Shown: positions 1 to 6,101 of the stretch, in pieces | Layout: each line of letters starts with the position of its first letter | How positions within the stretch are numbered: position 1 is the first letter of the stretch | DNA from: Actinomycetota bacterium | GTDB lineage: Bacteria; Actinomycetota; Acidimicrobiia; Acidimicrobiales; Iamiaceae | DNA: 7,881 nucleotides | Assembly: GCA_018268545.1 (NCBI GenBank) | Contig: JAFDWI010000380.1 | Location: 1 to 7,881, forward strand | Reading direction: 5' to 3' | The notes under the pieces: model-generated | Told to the model about the DNA's origin: nothing | Seen by the model: the letters and a program-made list of their open reading frames with translations, nothing else | The model's database searches: none | Position numbers and translations under genes: made by a program

Positions 1-269
1 AGCGTGAATCTCGCGACCCGGTCTCGGGTGAGGCGTTCATCCACGAGGTTCGGGAAGCTCCGGCTCGAACGGAAGCACTGCCACGGATCGCCGACCACAC
101 CGACGATCCCGGCACCCGCGCTGTAACTGTCACCCATCGCGACGTAGGTCCCGGTGGGCGGTCGGTGGTGCCGTGATCGTGTCACGAGCACCGCGACGAG
201 TGCCACGGCAACGACGGCGACCACGACGCCGCCTGCGACGAGCAGCGCCCGTGGGCGACGCGCGGTCAT
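1..269 (-). CDS. SGNH/GDSL-family hydrolase, membrane-anchored or secreted (N-terminal 89 residues; 3' end outside window)
   Basis: Seen: reading leftward from an ATG at 269, the frame stays open to the window edge (89 complete codons). The start is basic (TARRPR), then a hydrophobic segment at about residues 9-29, which is a signal anchor or uncleaved signal peptide. Next is a short basic linker and the motif YVAMGDSYSAGAGI at residues 42-55. That motif is block I of SGNH/GDSL hydrolases, with Ser48 as the predicted nucleophile. Cys65 followed by RSSRSFP matches the stretch after block I in secreted actinobacterial esterases and lipases, where this Cys is often in a disulfide. Known: the family hydrolyses esters of lipids or acylated glycans outside the membrane. 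The substrate is not inferable. The ATG overlaps the stop of the upstream glycosyltransferase gene (ATGA), so translational coupling is likely; no strong ribosome binding site is visible. Blocks III and V, with the catalytic Asp and His, lie outside the window. Confidence 0.85.
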   Translation of the reverse strand, partial: MTARRPRALLVAGGVVVAVVAVALVAVLVTRSRHHRPPTGTYVAMGDSYSAGAGIVGVVGDPWQCFRSSRSFPNLVDERLTRDRVARFT

Positions 270-1591
270 GGCGTCGTCGGCGACTGCGCTCGGGGTGCGG
301 CGGTGATGCGATGGCGCAACCGACCGGCCAGCCAGTCGATCGTCGTCGCGGCGAAGAACACCACGACCACTTCCGCGCCGGACCGATACCGGGTGCTGGC
401 GAAGGTGAACGCCGTTGCGATCACCGTCGTCCACACCTGTGACAGCAGCGGGTACAACGCGAGTTGCCGGCGCCGCCACAGCCACATCCCCGGGAGTGCG
501 ACCGCCGCGGTGATCCACCAGGTCCACTGTTGGATGTGGATCAACCCACGTGACCCGCGCCCACCCATGTAGTTGTCGAAGCTTCGTTGTTGGCCGGGTT
601 GCCACACCCCCCAGGTCCGACCCTCGCGTGCCAACACCACCAGCGGGAGTCGCTTCGCGTGCTTGCCCATGTAGTCGAGCGCCTTCTTGCGATACCGGGC
701 GTCGTCGGCTGCGAGGTTTCGGGGTGTGGTCCCGTGGTGGGGGTCGGCCGGTGGCAGACACGCGAACACGTCCATACCGATCGCATCGGTGTAATAGGCG
801 ACCCCACAGTTCCCCTGCAACAGCGTCTGCCCGGCTCCGGTCGACAACAGGACCGGCTCGCCGAAGCGCACCGAATTGAAGATCGACCACGGAGCGAGGA
901 TCACCACCGGGACGACCACAGCCAGGCCGAGATGCGCGAGCCGTCGACGCCGATCCCCGGAGGTCGCACCGATCACCGCCGGAAGCACCATCAGTCCGAG
1001 CAGCAGCACCGTCTCGGGTCGGGCGCTCGCGTCGATGGTGACGGCGAACGCCATCGCCGCCAACCACTTCCAATGGTGTGTCGCCCGATACCGGAAACAC
1101 GCTGCAACCGCGACGGTGAACGCCAGCACCGACATCGTCTCGGACATGATCTCGCCGTCGTTGAACCACAGGTTCGGGTACACCGCGGCGATGAGCCCGC
1201 CGATGAGGCCGGCACGCGCGCTGACGAGCCGGGCGAGGGTGAGGGCGATCACCACGACCGTCACCGTGCCGAGCACCGCCATGACGTAACGCTGCGATGC
1301 CGTCGAACCCAGCCCGATCCGATCCAGGACGGCGAGCAGGGTCACGAAACCCGGTGGATGGTCCGCCCCGGGTTGGAACGTCCCGTACTTGAGGTACGCG
1401 AGCGGCTGGACGAACCAGTGCCCCTTCACCAGGAGTGCGGCTTGCGCGTGGTAGTAGTACGCGTCGTTGCCGGGCACCTGCTTCGCCGTCACCAGCGCGA
1501 CCCGGGCGACCCGGATCGCCAGCGCCAGCGCAGTGATGCACCCCAGCAACGACCAGAACGCCCGAGGACGATCGTTCGTGGTGCCAGTCAT
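266..1591 (-). CDS. Polytopic membrane glycosyltransferase, GT39/ArnT-like (PMT superfamily)
   Basis: A 441-residue integral membrane protein with many hydrophobic segments (for example about 13-34, 103-120, 127-140, 153-166, 194-209 and 218-234). Seen: after the first membrane segment there is an Asn-Asp pair (N42-D43, in GNDAYYYH), then ADHPPGF at 76-82. Further on are NDGEIMSE (144-151), ARPE (190-193), and PWSIFN with RFGEPVLLSTG (234-252) followed by a QGN motif. This order matches bacterial GT39 enzymes. Known: these use polyprenyl-phosphate-linked sugars on the outer membrane face, and an Asp in the first extracytoplasmic loop acts as base; D43 is the candidate. Acceptor and sugar are unknown. 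The gene starts 34 bases after the purE stop with no clear Shine-Dalgarno, and its stop overlaps the ATG of the SGNH hydrolase. The pairing suggests shared envelope work. Other members of the GT-C fold cannot be excluded. Confidence 0.82.
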   Translation of the reverse strand: MTGTTNDRPRAFWSLLGCITALALAIRVARVALVTAKQVPGNDAYYYHAQAALLVKGHWFVQPLAYLKYGTFQPGADHPPGFVTLLAVLDRIGLGSTASQRYVMAVLGTVTVVVIALTLARLVSARAGLIGGLIAAVYPNLWFNDGEIMSETMSVLAFTVAVAACFRYRATHHWKWLAAMAFAVTIDASARPETVLLLGLMVLPAVIGATSGDRRRRLAHLGLAVVVPVVILAPWSIFNSVRFGEPVLLSTGAGQTLLQGNCGVAYYTDAIGMDVFACLPPADPHHGTTPRNLAADDARYRKKALDYMGKHAKRLPLVVLAREGRTWGVWQPGQQRSFDNYMGGRGSRGLIHIQQWTWWITAAVALPGMWLWRRRQLALYPLLSQVWTTVIATAFTFASTRYRSGAEVVVVFFAATTIDWLAGRLRHRITAAPRAQSPTTP

Positions 1592-1625
1592 CGAGCGTCG
1601 TGTGCGCGTCGGCGGTCGTTCGTCG

Positions 1626-2135
1626 TCAGTCGGTGTCGACGAGACGGTCGGCGAGGGCCGCGTTCTTGGCGCGCGCCGTAGCCGCGAGGTCGGCCTGGAA
1701 TGCCGCCATCCGCTCGGTGAGGACCCGATCGCCGGATGCGAGAATGCGGGCCGCCAACAGACCGGCGTTGCGGGCCCCGGCGATCGAGACCGTCGCCACG
1801 GGCACGCCCGCCGGCATCTGCACGATCGACATGAGCGAATCCATGCCGTCCAGGTATTTCAGCGGAACAGGCACGCCGATCACCGGCAACGTCGTGAGCG
1901 ACGCCACCATGCCCGGAAGGTGCGCGGCGCCGCCCGCCCCGGCGATGATCACCCGCAGGCCGCGCCCGGCTGCACCCTGCGCGTAGTCGGCCATGTCGAG
2001 GGGCGTGCGGTGTGCCGAGACGACCCGGGCCTCGTAGGGAACCGCGAACTCATCCAGTGCGCCGGCGGCGGCCTGCATGGTCGGCCAGTCCGAATCACTG
2101 CCCATGATGATGCCGACGACGGGTCGTTCGCTCAT
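1626..2135 (-). CDS. purE: N5-carboxyaminoimidazole ribonucleotide mutase (class I PurE)
   Basis: Cytoplasmic purine-synthesis enzyme of 169 residues, the usual length for class I PurE. It rearranges N5-CAIR to CAIR, the step after PurK. Seen: GSDSDWPTM (12-20), SAHRTP (40-45, with His42 as the conserved catalytic His), GAGGAAHLPGM (66-76), PVIGVPV, and DSLMSIVQMPAGVPVATV followed by NAGLLAARIL. All are diagnostic of the family. The frame is open far upstream to 2711, but homology begins only at the ATG at 2135. That ATG overlaps the purK stop as ATGA and has a GAGGAA Shine-Dalgarno inside the purK tail. The adjacent purK confirms the bacterial two-enzyme route over the class II (animal) AIR carboxylase. 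No truncation or missing motif is seen. Confidence 0.98.
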   Translation of the reverse strand: MSERPVVGIIMGSDSDWPTMQAAAGALDEFAVPYEARVVSAHRTPLDMADYAQGAAGRGLRVIIAGAGGAAHLPGMVASLTTLPVIGVPVPLKYLDGMDSLMSIVQMPAGVPVATVSIAGARNAGLLAARILASGDRVLTERMAAFQADLAATARAKNAALADRLVDTD

Positions 2136-3331
2136 TCGTTTCCTCGATTCGGGGTTGCGACGGACCGGTCGCCGTCGACCAGCAGTTGCGCGGCGGCCCG
2201 CGCCCGCCCGCGGACCGTGTCGAGGTCGTCGCCGGTCACCGTGACATGGCCGACCTTGCGGCCGGGTCGCCAGCCCTTGCCGTAGAGGTGCACCTTCGCG
2301 TCGGCGAACGTGGCGAGCGTGGAGCACATCCGGTCCGTCAACGCAGGTCTTGCCGGATCGTCGTCGCCCGCCAGCACGTTGACCATCACCGTCACCGGCG
2401 CGGTCTCCTCCGTCGACCCCAGCGGCCAGTCGAGCACGGCCCGCAGGTGCTGTTCGAACTGCGAGGTACGGGAACCTTCGATCGTCCAGTGCCCCGAATT
2501 GTGGGGGCGCATCGCCAACTCGTTGACGAGGACGCGGCCGTCTGTCGTCTCGAACAACTCGACGGCCAGAACCCCGGTCACGCCCAACTCGGAAGCGATC
2601 CGCGACGCGAGGTCGGTTGCCGCCGAAGCCGTGGCGGGTGCGAGATCGGGCGCCGGTGCGATCACCTCGACGCAGATACCGTCGCACTGCACCGTCTCGA
2701 CCACCGGCCACGCGGCAAGCGCGCCCGACGGTGTCCGTGCGACCTGCGCGGCGAGCTCGTGGGCGATCACCACCTTCTCCTCGACCAGCAACGGCGTGTC
2801 CGACCCGAGCACCTCCGCGGCGTCGTCGACCGAGTCGACCACCCAGACGCCCTTGCCGTCGTAGCCGTCACGCGCTGCTTTGAGTACCACCGGCCACCCC
2901 ACCCGATCCCCGAACGATGCGAGCGCCGCGGACCGGTCCTCGGTCGCGTCGAGGTCGGCCCACTGTGGACAGGGGACGCCCATGGCCGTCAGGCGCGACC
3001 GCATGAGTGTCTTGTCCTGCGCGAACCGCAGTGCATCGGCGCCGGGCTGCACGTCGAATCCCTCGGCGGCCAACGCAGCGACGTGCGCGTTGGGGACATG
3101 TTCGTGGTCCCAGGTGACCACATCGCAACCCTTCGCGAATCGGCGCAGGTCGTCGAGCGAGGTGTGATCGCCGATCTCGATGTCTGCAGCGACGAGTGCG
3201 GCGCCGTCGTCGGCCGATCCGGCCAACACACGCAACGACAGCCCCAGTGGGATCGCGGCGCTGTGGGTCATGCGGGCGAGTTGCCCCGCGCCGACCATGC
3301 CGACGGTCGGCAGTCCGGTGCGTGGGTCCAC
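2132..3331 (-). CDS. purK: N5-carboxyaminoimidazole ribonucleotide synthase (PurK, ATP-grasp)
   Basis: A 399-residue cytoplasmic enzyme that uses ATP and bicarbonate to carboxylate AIR to N5-CAIR, which PurE then rearranges. Seen: N-terminal nucleotide-fold motif VGAGQLARM (13-21), TWDHEHVP (73-80), and FAQDK (103-107) at the start of the ATP-grasp region. Then come Lys151 with RDGYDGKG (154-161, P-loop-like ATP-grasp loop), VEE (183-185), Glu258 and Asn270-Glu271 (metal ligands by family), RPHNSGHWT (275-283), and the C-terminal KVGHVTV (359-365). The start is GTG at 3331: the homologous N-terminus begins about ten residues later, and a TAGCAT -10 element sits 8 bases upstream, leaving no room for a Shine-Dalgarno. 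A later in-frame ATG (codon 12) would cut off the first strand. The gene heads the minus-strand run and overlaps purE by 4 bases. Confidence 0.97.
   Translation of the reverse strand: MDPRTGLPTVGMVGAGQLARMTHSAAIPLGLSLRVLAGSADDGAALVAADIEIGDHTSLDDLRRFAKGCDVVTWDHEHVPNAHVAALAAEGFDVQPGADALRFAQDKTLMRSRLTAMGVPCPQWADLDATEDRSAALASFGDRVGWPVVLKAARDGYDGKGVWVVDSVDDAAEVLGSDTPLLVEEKVVIAHELAAQVARTPSGALAAWPVVETVQCDGICVEVIAPAPDLAPATASAATDLASRIASELGVTGVLAVELFETTDGRVLVNELAMRPHNSGHWTIEGSRTSQFEQHLRAVLDWPLGSTEETAPVTVMVNVLAGDDDPARPALTDRMCSTLATFADAKVHLYGKGWRPGRKVGHVTVTGDDLDTVRGRARAAAQLLVDGDRSVATPNRGNE
2140..2145 (-). promoter_or_regulatory. Shine-Dalgarno of purE within the purK 3' end
   Basis: Read on the minus strand this is GAGGAA, ending 4 bases before the purE ATG at 2135 (the GAGG core is 6 bases away). 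It lies in the last codons of purK. With the ATGA overlap, it fixes the purE start and implies coupled translation of the two enzymes. Confidence 0.7.
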
Positions 3332-3339
3332 GGACCGCG

Positions 3340-3345
3340 ATGCTA
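3340..3345 (-). promoter_or_regulatory. Putative -10 element (TAGCAT) of the purK operon, near-leaderless
   Basis: On the minus strand TAGCAT fits the actinobacterial TAnnnT -10 pattern and lies 8 bases before the purK GTG. By the usual spacing, transcription would begin about 2 bases upstream of the start codon, so the mRNA would be leaderless or nearly so. No convincing -35 hexamer is seen. This is an inference from motif position only. Confidence 0.5.
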
Positions 3346-3430
3346 CCCGCCGCCTCGGACCCGATCGCCGAAGACGCTTCCCGGTGCACGGGTGGGTGAT
3401 CGGTCAGGCGGGATGATTGACTCGAAGGCG

Positions 3431-4240
3431 ATGCCCGAAGGTCACGTCACCCATCGCCTCGCCGACGAGTTCGAGAACCGGTTCGCCCGCCGGATCGTGC
3501 ATGCGTCCAGTCCTCAGGGGCGTTTTCTCGACGGGGCCGCGCTGCTGGAGGGGACCAAGGTGCTCGGCGCCGAAGCGACCGGCAAGCACCTGTTCGTCCG
3601 TTTCCCCCACGCACGATGGCTGCACGTGCACCTCGGGCTCTACGGCCGTTTCACCATCGGGGACGGGCCGGTGCCCGAGCCGATCGGTCAGATCCGGCTG
3701 CGTCTCGTGAACCGGACCTCGTGGGCGGATCTGCGCGGCGCAACCCGCTGCGAGATCCTCGACCCGGCGGGCAAGGACGACCTCGAGGCGCGTCTGGGTG
3801 ACGACCCGTTGCGGGCCGGGGCGACCGGCGACCGTGCCCGGGCGAAGATCGCGAAGAGCCGCGCCCCGATCGCGGCATTGTTGATGGACCAGTCGGTGGT
3901 CGCCGGCAGCGGCAACATCTTTCGTGCCGAGGTGCTGTTCCGCAATCGGATCGACCCGATGCGCGAGGGTCGCAGCATCACCGACGAGGAGTGGTCGGCG
4001 ATGTGGGCCGACCTCGTCGAGCTGATGGGGTACGCCCACCGACACGGCCGCGTCGACACCGTCCGTTCCGCACACACACCCGAGGCGATGGGTCGCCCAC
4101 CGCGTGAGGACGCGCACGGTGGTGAGGTGTACGTGTACCGCCGCGCGGGGGCAGCCTGCCACGTCTGTGGCGACACGATCCGCACCACCGAGCTGGGAAA
4201 CCGCAACCTGTTCTGGTGTCCGACCTGCCAGTCGGGGTGA
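3431..4240 (+). CDS. nei: Fpg/Nei-family DNA glycosylase/AP lyase, Nei1 type
   Basis: Base-excision repair enzyme of 269 residues, normal for the family. It removes oxidised bases and nicks the abasic site. Seen: N-terminal MPEGH with Pro2 (nucleophile) and Glu3, Lys52 in TGKHLF (beta-hairpin lysine), and HVHLGLYGRF (65-74). Then comes LLMDQSVVAGSGNIFRAEVLF (150-170), the helix-two-turn-helix with its conserved Gly-Asn. A C-terminal zinc finger has Cys243/Cys246 and Cys263/Cys266, with Arg258 in GNRNLFWCP. SSPQGRF near residue 27 and the whole layout resemble mycobacterial Nei1 (Rv2464c) more than MutM. The start is fixed by chemistry: the enzyme needs Pro2 exposed after Met removal. An in-frame ATG at 3413 would place Pro at position 8. 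The gene is divergent from purK. Confidence 0.94.
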   Translation: MPEGHVTHRLADEFENRFARRIVHASSPQGRFLDGAALLEGTKVLGAEATGKHLFVRFPHARWLHVHLGLYGRFTIGDGPVPEPIGQIRLRLVNRTSWADLRGATRCEILDPAGKDDLEARLGDDPLRAGATGDRARAKIAKSRAPIAALLMDQSVVAGSGNIFRAEVLFRNRIDPMREGRSITDEEWSAMWADLVELMGYAHRHGRVDTVRSAHTPEAMGRPPREDAHGGEVYVYRRAGAACHVCGDTIRTTELGNRNLFWCPTCQSG

Positions 4241-4246
4241 GCCCGG

Positions 4247-4252
4247 TACGCT
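4247..4252 (+). promoter_or_regulatory. Possible -10 element (TACGCT) for the MBL hydrolase gene
   Basis: TACGCT fits TAnnnT and lies 10 bases before the ATG at 4263, in the 22-base gap after the nei stop. No Shine-Dalgarno is visible in that gap. By normal spacing, transcription would start about 4 bases before the ATG. This would give the gene its own near-leaderless transcript, but a six-base degenerate motif can arise by chance. Confidence 0.3.
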
Positions 4253-4262
4253 TGGCGCGCAC

Positions 4263-5219
4263 ATGACCGGTGACCACTCCGAGGCTTGCGTCGATGCCGC
4301 CGCACTGCATTGCCTGACCGACGGCGTGCACGCGTGGATCCAACCCGACGGCACCTGGTGGATCAACAACGCCGGCGTGATCGCCGACGACGGTCAGGCG
4401 CTCATCGTCGACACGTGTGCCACCGCGGAGCGCACGCGACGGTTTCTCGCCGCCGTCGATGTGGCAACGCACCACGCGGCCGTCCGGTTCGCGGTGAACA
4501 CCCACGAACACGGCGACCACACCTACGGCAACTGGCTCCTGCCGGACGCCACGGTGCTGTTCGGCCATCCGAACATGCGCGCCGGGCTCGCCGTCGACGC
4601 CGTCATCGAGGCATGCCCGCCCCTCTGGCAGCCCGTGCCCGACTGGGGCGCCGAGTCCCGGCGGCTTCCCGACGTGACGATCACCGCCGACACCGTCGTG
4701 CATCTGGGAGCGCGGGCGATCCAGGTACGCCATCCGGGGCATGCCGCGCACACCACCGGTGACCTCGTCGTCTGGCTCCCCGACGACCGGATCCTGTTCG
4801 CCGGTGACCTGATCTTCGCGCACCTCACGCCGTTGGTGATGGCGGGTTCGGTGCGTGGCGCCCGCGATGCGCTCGAGTGGATCGCGGCGATCGCCCCGGC
4901 CACGATCGTGCCCGGCCACGGCCCGGTGATCACCGGCGACGAGATCGGGCGGGTCCTCGAGGAACACGACCGGTACTACCGGTTCGTCGAAGCGCTCGCG
5001 GCCGAGGTCGTCGACTCGTCACGCACCGTCACCGAGGTCGCCCGGGCCGCGGATCTCGGCGAGTTCGCCGTCTGGCCCGACGCGGAACGGCTCGTGCTCA
5101 ACCTGCATCGCGCCGTCGCCGAAGCGGGTGGCCCCGACTTCGACCTGTTGCAGGCATTCGCCGATGCGATCGGCTACAACGGCGGCCCGCTCGCGACGCA
5201 CGTCTGCTGTGTGCACTGA
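4263..5219 (+). CDS. Metallo-beta-lactamase-fold hydrolase
   Basis: A soluble protein of 318 residues with no signal peptide seen. Metal-binding motifs are complete: HEHGDH (81-86, the HxHxDH signature), PGHAAHTTGD (158-167, His160 as third ligand), FAGD (179-182, bridging Asp182), and VPGHGPV (216-222, His219). Upstream, VIADDGQALIVDT (39-51) is the usual first beta-hairpin. The spacing suits a binuclear zinc or iron hydrolase of the broad MBL superfamily. It is not evidence for antibiotic hydrolysis; thioester, lactone or ester cleavage are all possible. After the core there is a helical extension (about 224-318) ending in HVCCVH, which is unusual. Start: ATG at 4263, 22 bases after the nei stop; the frame is open further upstream but only as antiphase read-through inside nei. 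The SDR gene follows 24 bases later, so the two may share a transcript and a pathway. Confidence 0.87.
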   Translation: MTGDHSEACVDAAALHCLTDGVHAWIQPDGTWWINNAGVIADDGQALIVDTCATAERTRRFLAAVDVATHHAAVRFAVNTHEHGDHTYGNWLLPDATVLFGHPNMRAGLAVDAVIEACPPLWQPVPDWGAESRRLPDVTITADTVVHLGARAIQVRHPGHAAHTTGDLVVWLPDDRILFAGDLIFAHLTPLVMAGSVRGARDALEWIAAIAPATIVPGHGPVITGDEIGRVLEEHDRYYRFVEALAAEVVDSSRTVTEVARAADLGEFAVWPDAERLVLNLHRAVAEAGGPDFDLLQAFADAIGYNGGPLATHVCCVH

Positions 5220-5232
5220 CCGACTCCACCAC

Positions 5233-5237
5233 GAGGA
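5233..5237 (+). promoter_or_regulatory. Shine-Dalgarno of the SDR gene
   Basis: GAGGA sits 6 bases before the ATG at 5244 in the 24-base gap after the MBL gene. It supports the chosen start. No -10 element is apparent in the gap, which favours co-transcription with the MBL gene. Confidence 0.65.
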
Positions 5238-5243
5238 CCTCAC

Positions 5244-5975
5244 ATGGACCTGAAGAACAGAACCGTCATCGTCACCGGTGCATCGTCGGGGATCGGTGAG
5301 GCGATCGCCCGGCGTTGTGCCGCAGCCGGCGCCGGGGTGCTCGTCAATTCCGCCACGTCGGTCGATGCCGGTGAACGGGTCGCGGCGTCACTGCCCGACG
5401 CGATCTACGTTCGAGGCGACATCAGCGAACCCACGACCGGCGAACACCTGGTCGCCGCCGCACTCGAGCGGTGGGGGCGCCTCGACGGTCTGGTCAACAA
5501 CGCCGGACGCACCTGCGAGGTGCCCCTCGACAAGTTCGAATCGCTCACGCCGGAACACTGGCGTCGCATCTTCGAGACGAACGTGTACGGCACGTTCTTC
5601 GTCACCCTCGCGGCGCTCGACGCCCTGCGAGCCTCCGACGACGCCTGGATCGTGAACATCACCTCGATCGCCGGGATCCGCCAGACGGGGTCGTCGCTGC
5701 CCTACGCGGTGTCGAAGGCCGCGCTCGACCATCTCACCGCGCACCTCGCCAAGCAGGTCGCCGGTGTGCGCATCAACGCGGTCGCCCCGGGGCTCGTCGC
5801 CACACCGTGGACCGAGTCGTGGGATCAGCTCAAAGCCGGGGTCAGCGCCGTCACCCCGCTGCATCGTGTGGCCACACCCGACGATGTCGCCGATGCGTGC
5901 GAGGCGATGATCACCAACCGCTACGTGACCGGTCAGACGCTCGTCGTCGACGGCGGGCTCGGTCTCGTGCTCTGA
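5244..5975 (+). CDS. Short-chain dehydrogenase/reductase (classical SDR, FabG-like)
   Basis: A 243-residue cytoplasmic NAD(P)-dependent oxidoreductase, the normal length for a classical SDR. Seen: TGASSGIG (11-18, the TGxxxGxG dinucleotide site), NNAG (85-88), Asn113 in ETNVYG, Ser141 in ITSIAG, the catalytic Tyr154 and Lys158 (YAVSK), RINAVAPG (176-183), and the C-terminal VTGQTLVVDGG (228-238). The complete Asn-Ser-Tyr-Lys tetrad argues for an active enzyme. After the second strand the sequence is VNSATS with no acidic residue at the usual NAD-selecting position. This leans toward NADP but does not settle it. Known relatives reduce or oxidise 3-oxo or 3-hydroxy acyl groups, sterols and small alcohols; the substrate is not inferable. 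It lies between the MBL hydrolase and an acyl-CoA dehydrogenase, which suggests a catabolic role. Confidence 0.93.
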   Translation: MDLKNRTVIVTGASSGIGEAIARRCAAAGAGVLVNSATSVDAGERVAASLPDAIYVRGDISEPTTGEHLVAAALERWGRLDGLVNNAGRTCEVPLDKFESLTPEHWRRIFETNVYGTFFVTLAALDALRASDDAWIVNITSIAGIRQTGSSLPYAVSKAALDHLTAHLAKQVAGVRINAVAPGLVATPWTESWDQLKAGVSAVTPLHRVATPDDVADACEAMITNRYVTGQTLVVDGGLGLVL

Positions 5976-5986
5976 GGCGACGCAGT

Positions 5987-6003
5987 GGTCGGTGGGTCCG
6001 ACC
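5987..6003 (+). terminator. Candidate hairpin terminator after the SDR gene
   Basis: GGTCGG and CCGACC form a perfect 6-bp stem with a 5-base loop (TGGGT), 11 bases after the SDR stop. The following sequence has only a short T-rich patch (TTGTTT) some 12 bases downstream. It is therefore not a classical U-tract terminator, although weak-tract hairpins are common in high-GC actinobacteria. It would separate the MBL-SDR transcript from the acyl-CoA dehydrogenase gene. Confidence 0.4.
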
Positions 6004-6056
6004 GTGCGTCAAGGGTTGTTTCGACGCGGGTCCGCTCCGACGCTAGACAAGGCGCA

Positions 6057-6081
6057 TCCGAAAACGGACCGGCTCGGCCGG
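6057..6081 (+). other. Two adjacent small inverted repeats in the leader of the acyl-CoA dehydrogenase gene
   Basis: TCCG-AAAA-CGGA (6057-6068) is followed with no gap by CCGGC-TCG-GCCGG (6069-6081). Both stems are perfect and could stack end to end. They end 4 bases before the AAAGGGG Shine-Dalgarno. This could be a leader structure affecting translation or a binding site for a regulator. With 4- and 5-bp stems in GC-rich DNA, chance is also plausible. The rest of the 5976-6101 gap shows no clear TAnnnT -10 element. Confidence 0.3.
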
Positions 6082-6085
6082 GGAC

Positions 6086-6092
6086 AAAGGGG
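6086..6092 (+). promoter_or_regulatory. Shine-Dalgarno deciding the acyl-CoA dehydrogenase start
   Basis: AAAGGGG lies 9 bases before the ATG at 6102 but directly abuts an in-frame ATG at 6093. Spacing therefore favours 6102 as the start. Confidence 0.6.
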
Positions 6093-6101
6093 ATGATCGA
6101 C

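Noticed and set aside
587..1681. Plus-strand 364-residue open frame over the glycosyltransferase gene
   Set aside because: Low-complexity Arg/His/Asp-rich composition; it lies antisense to a well-supported membrane protein.
2136..2711. N-terminal extension of PurE by about 190 residues
   Set aside because: It lies out of frame within purK, is Arg/Gly-rich, and PurE homology plus a Shine-Dalgarno begin exactly at 2135.
2186..4240. 684-residue plus-strand open frame covering purK antisense and nei
   Set aside because: Only the part from 3431 has recognisable homology. The rest is an Arg/His-rich shadow of purK, a common effect of high-GC codon bias. It is not a fusion protein.
6016..6049. Promoter built from TTGTTT and TAGACA before the acyl-CoA dehydrogenase gene
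   Set aside because: The spacer would be 22 bases, too long for a normal sigma-70 promoter, and TAGACA does not fit TAnnnT.
6044..6053. Half-site resembling a KstR2-type operator (GACAAGG)
   Set aside because: No matching inverted half at the right spacing, so there is no basis to call a TetR-family operator.
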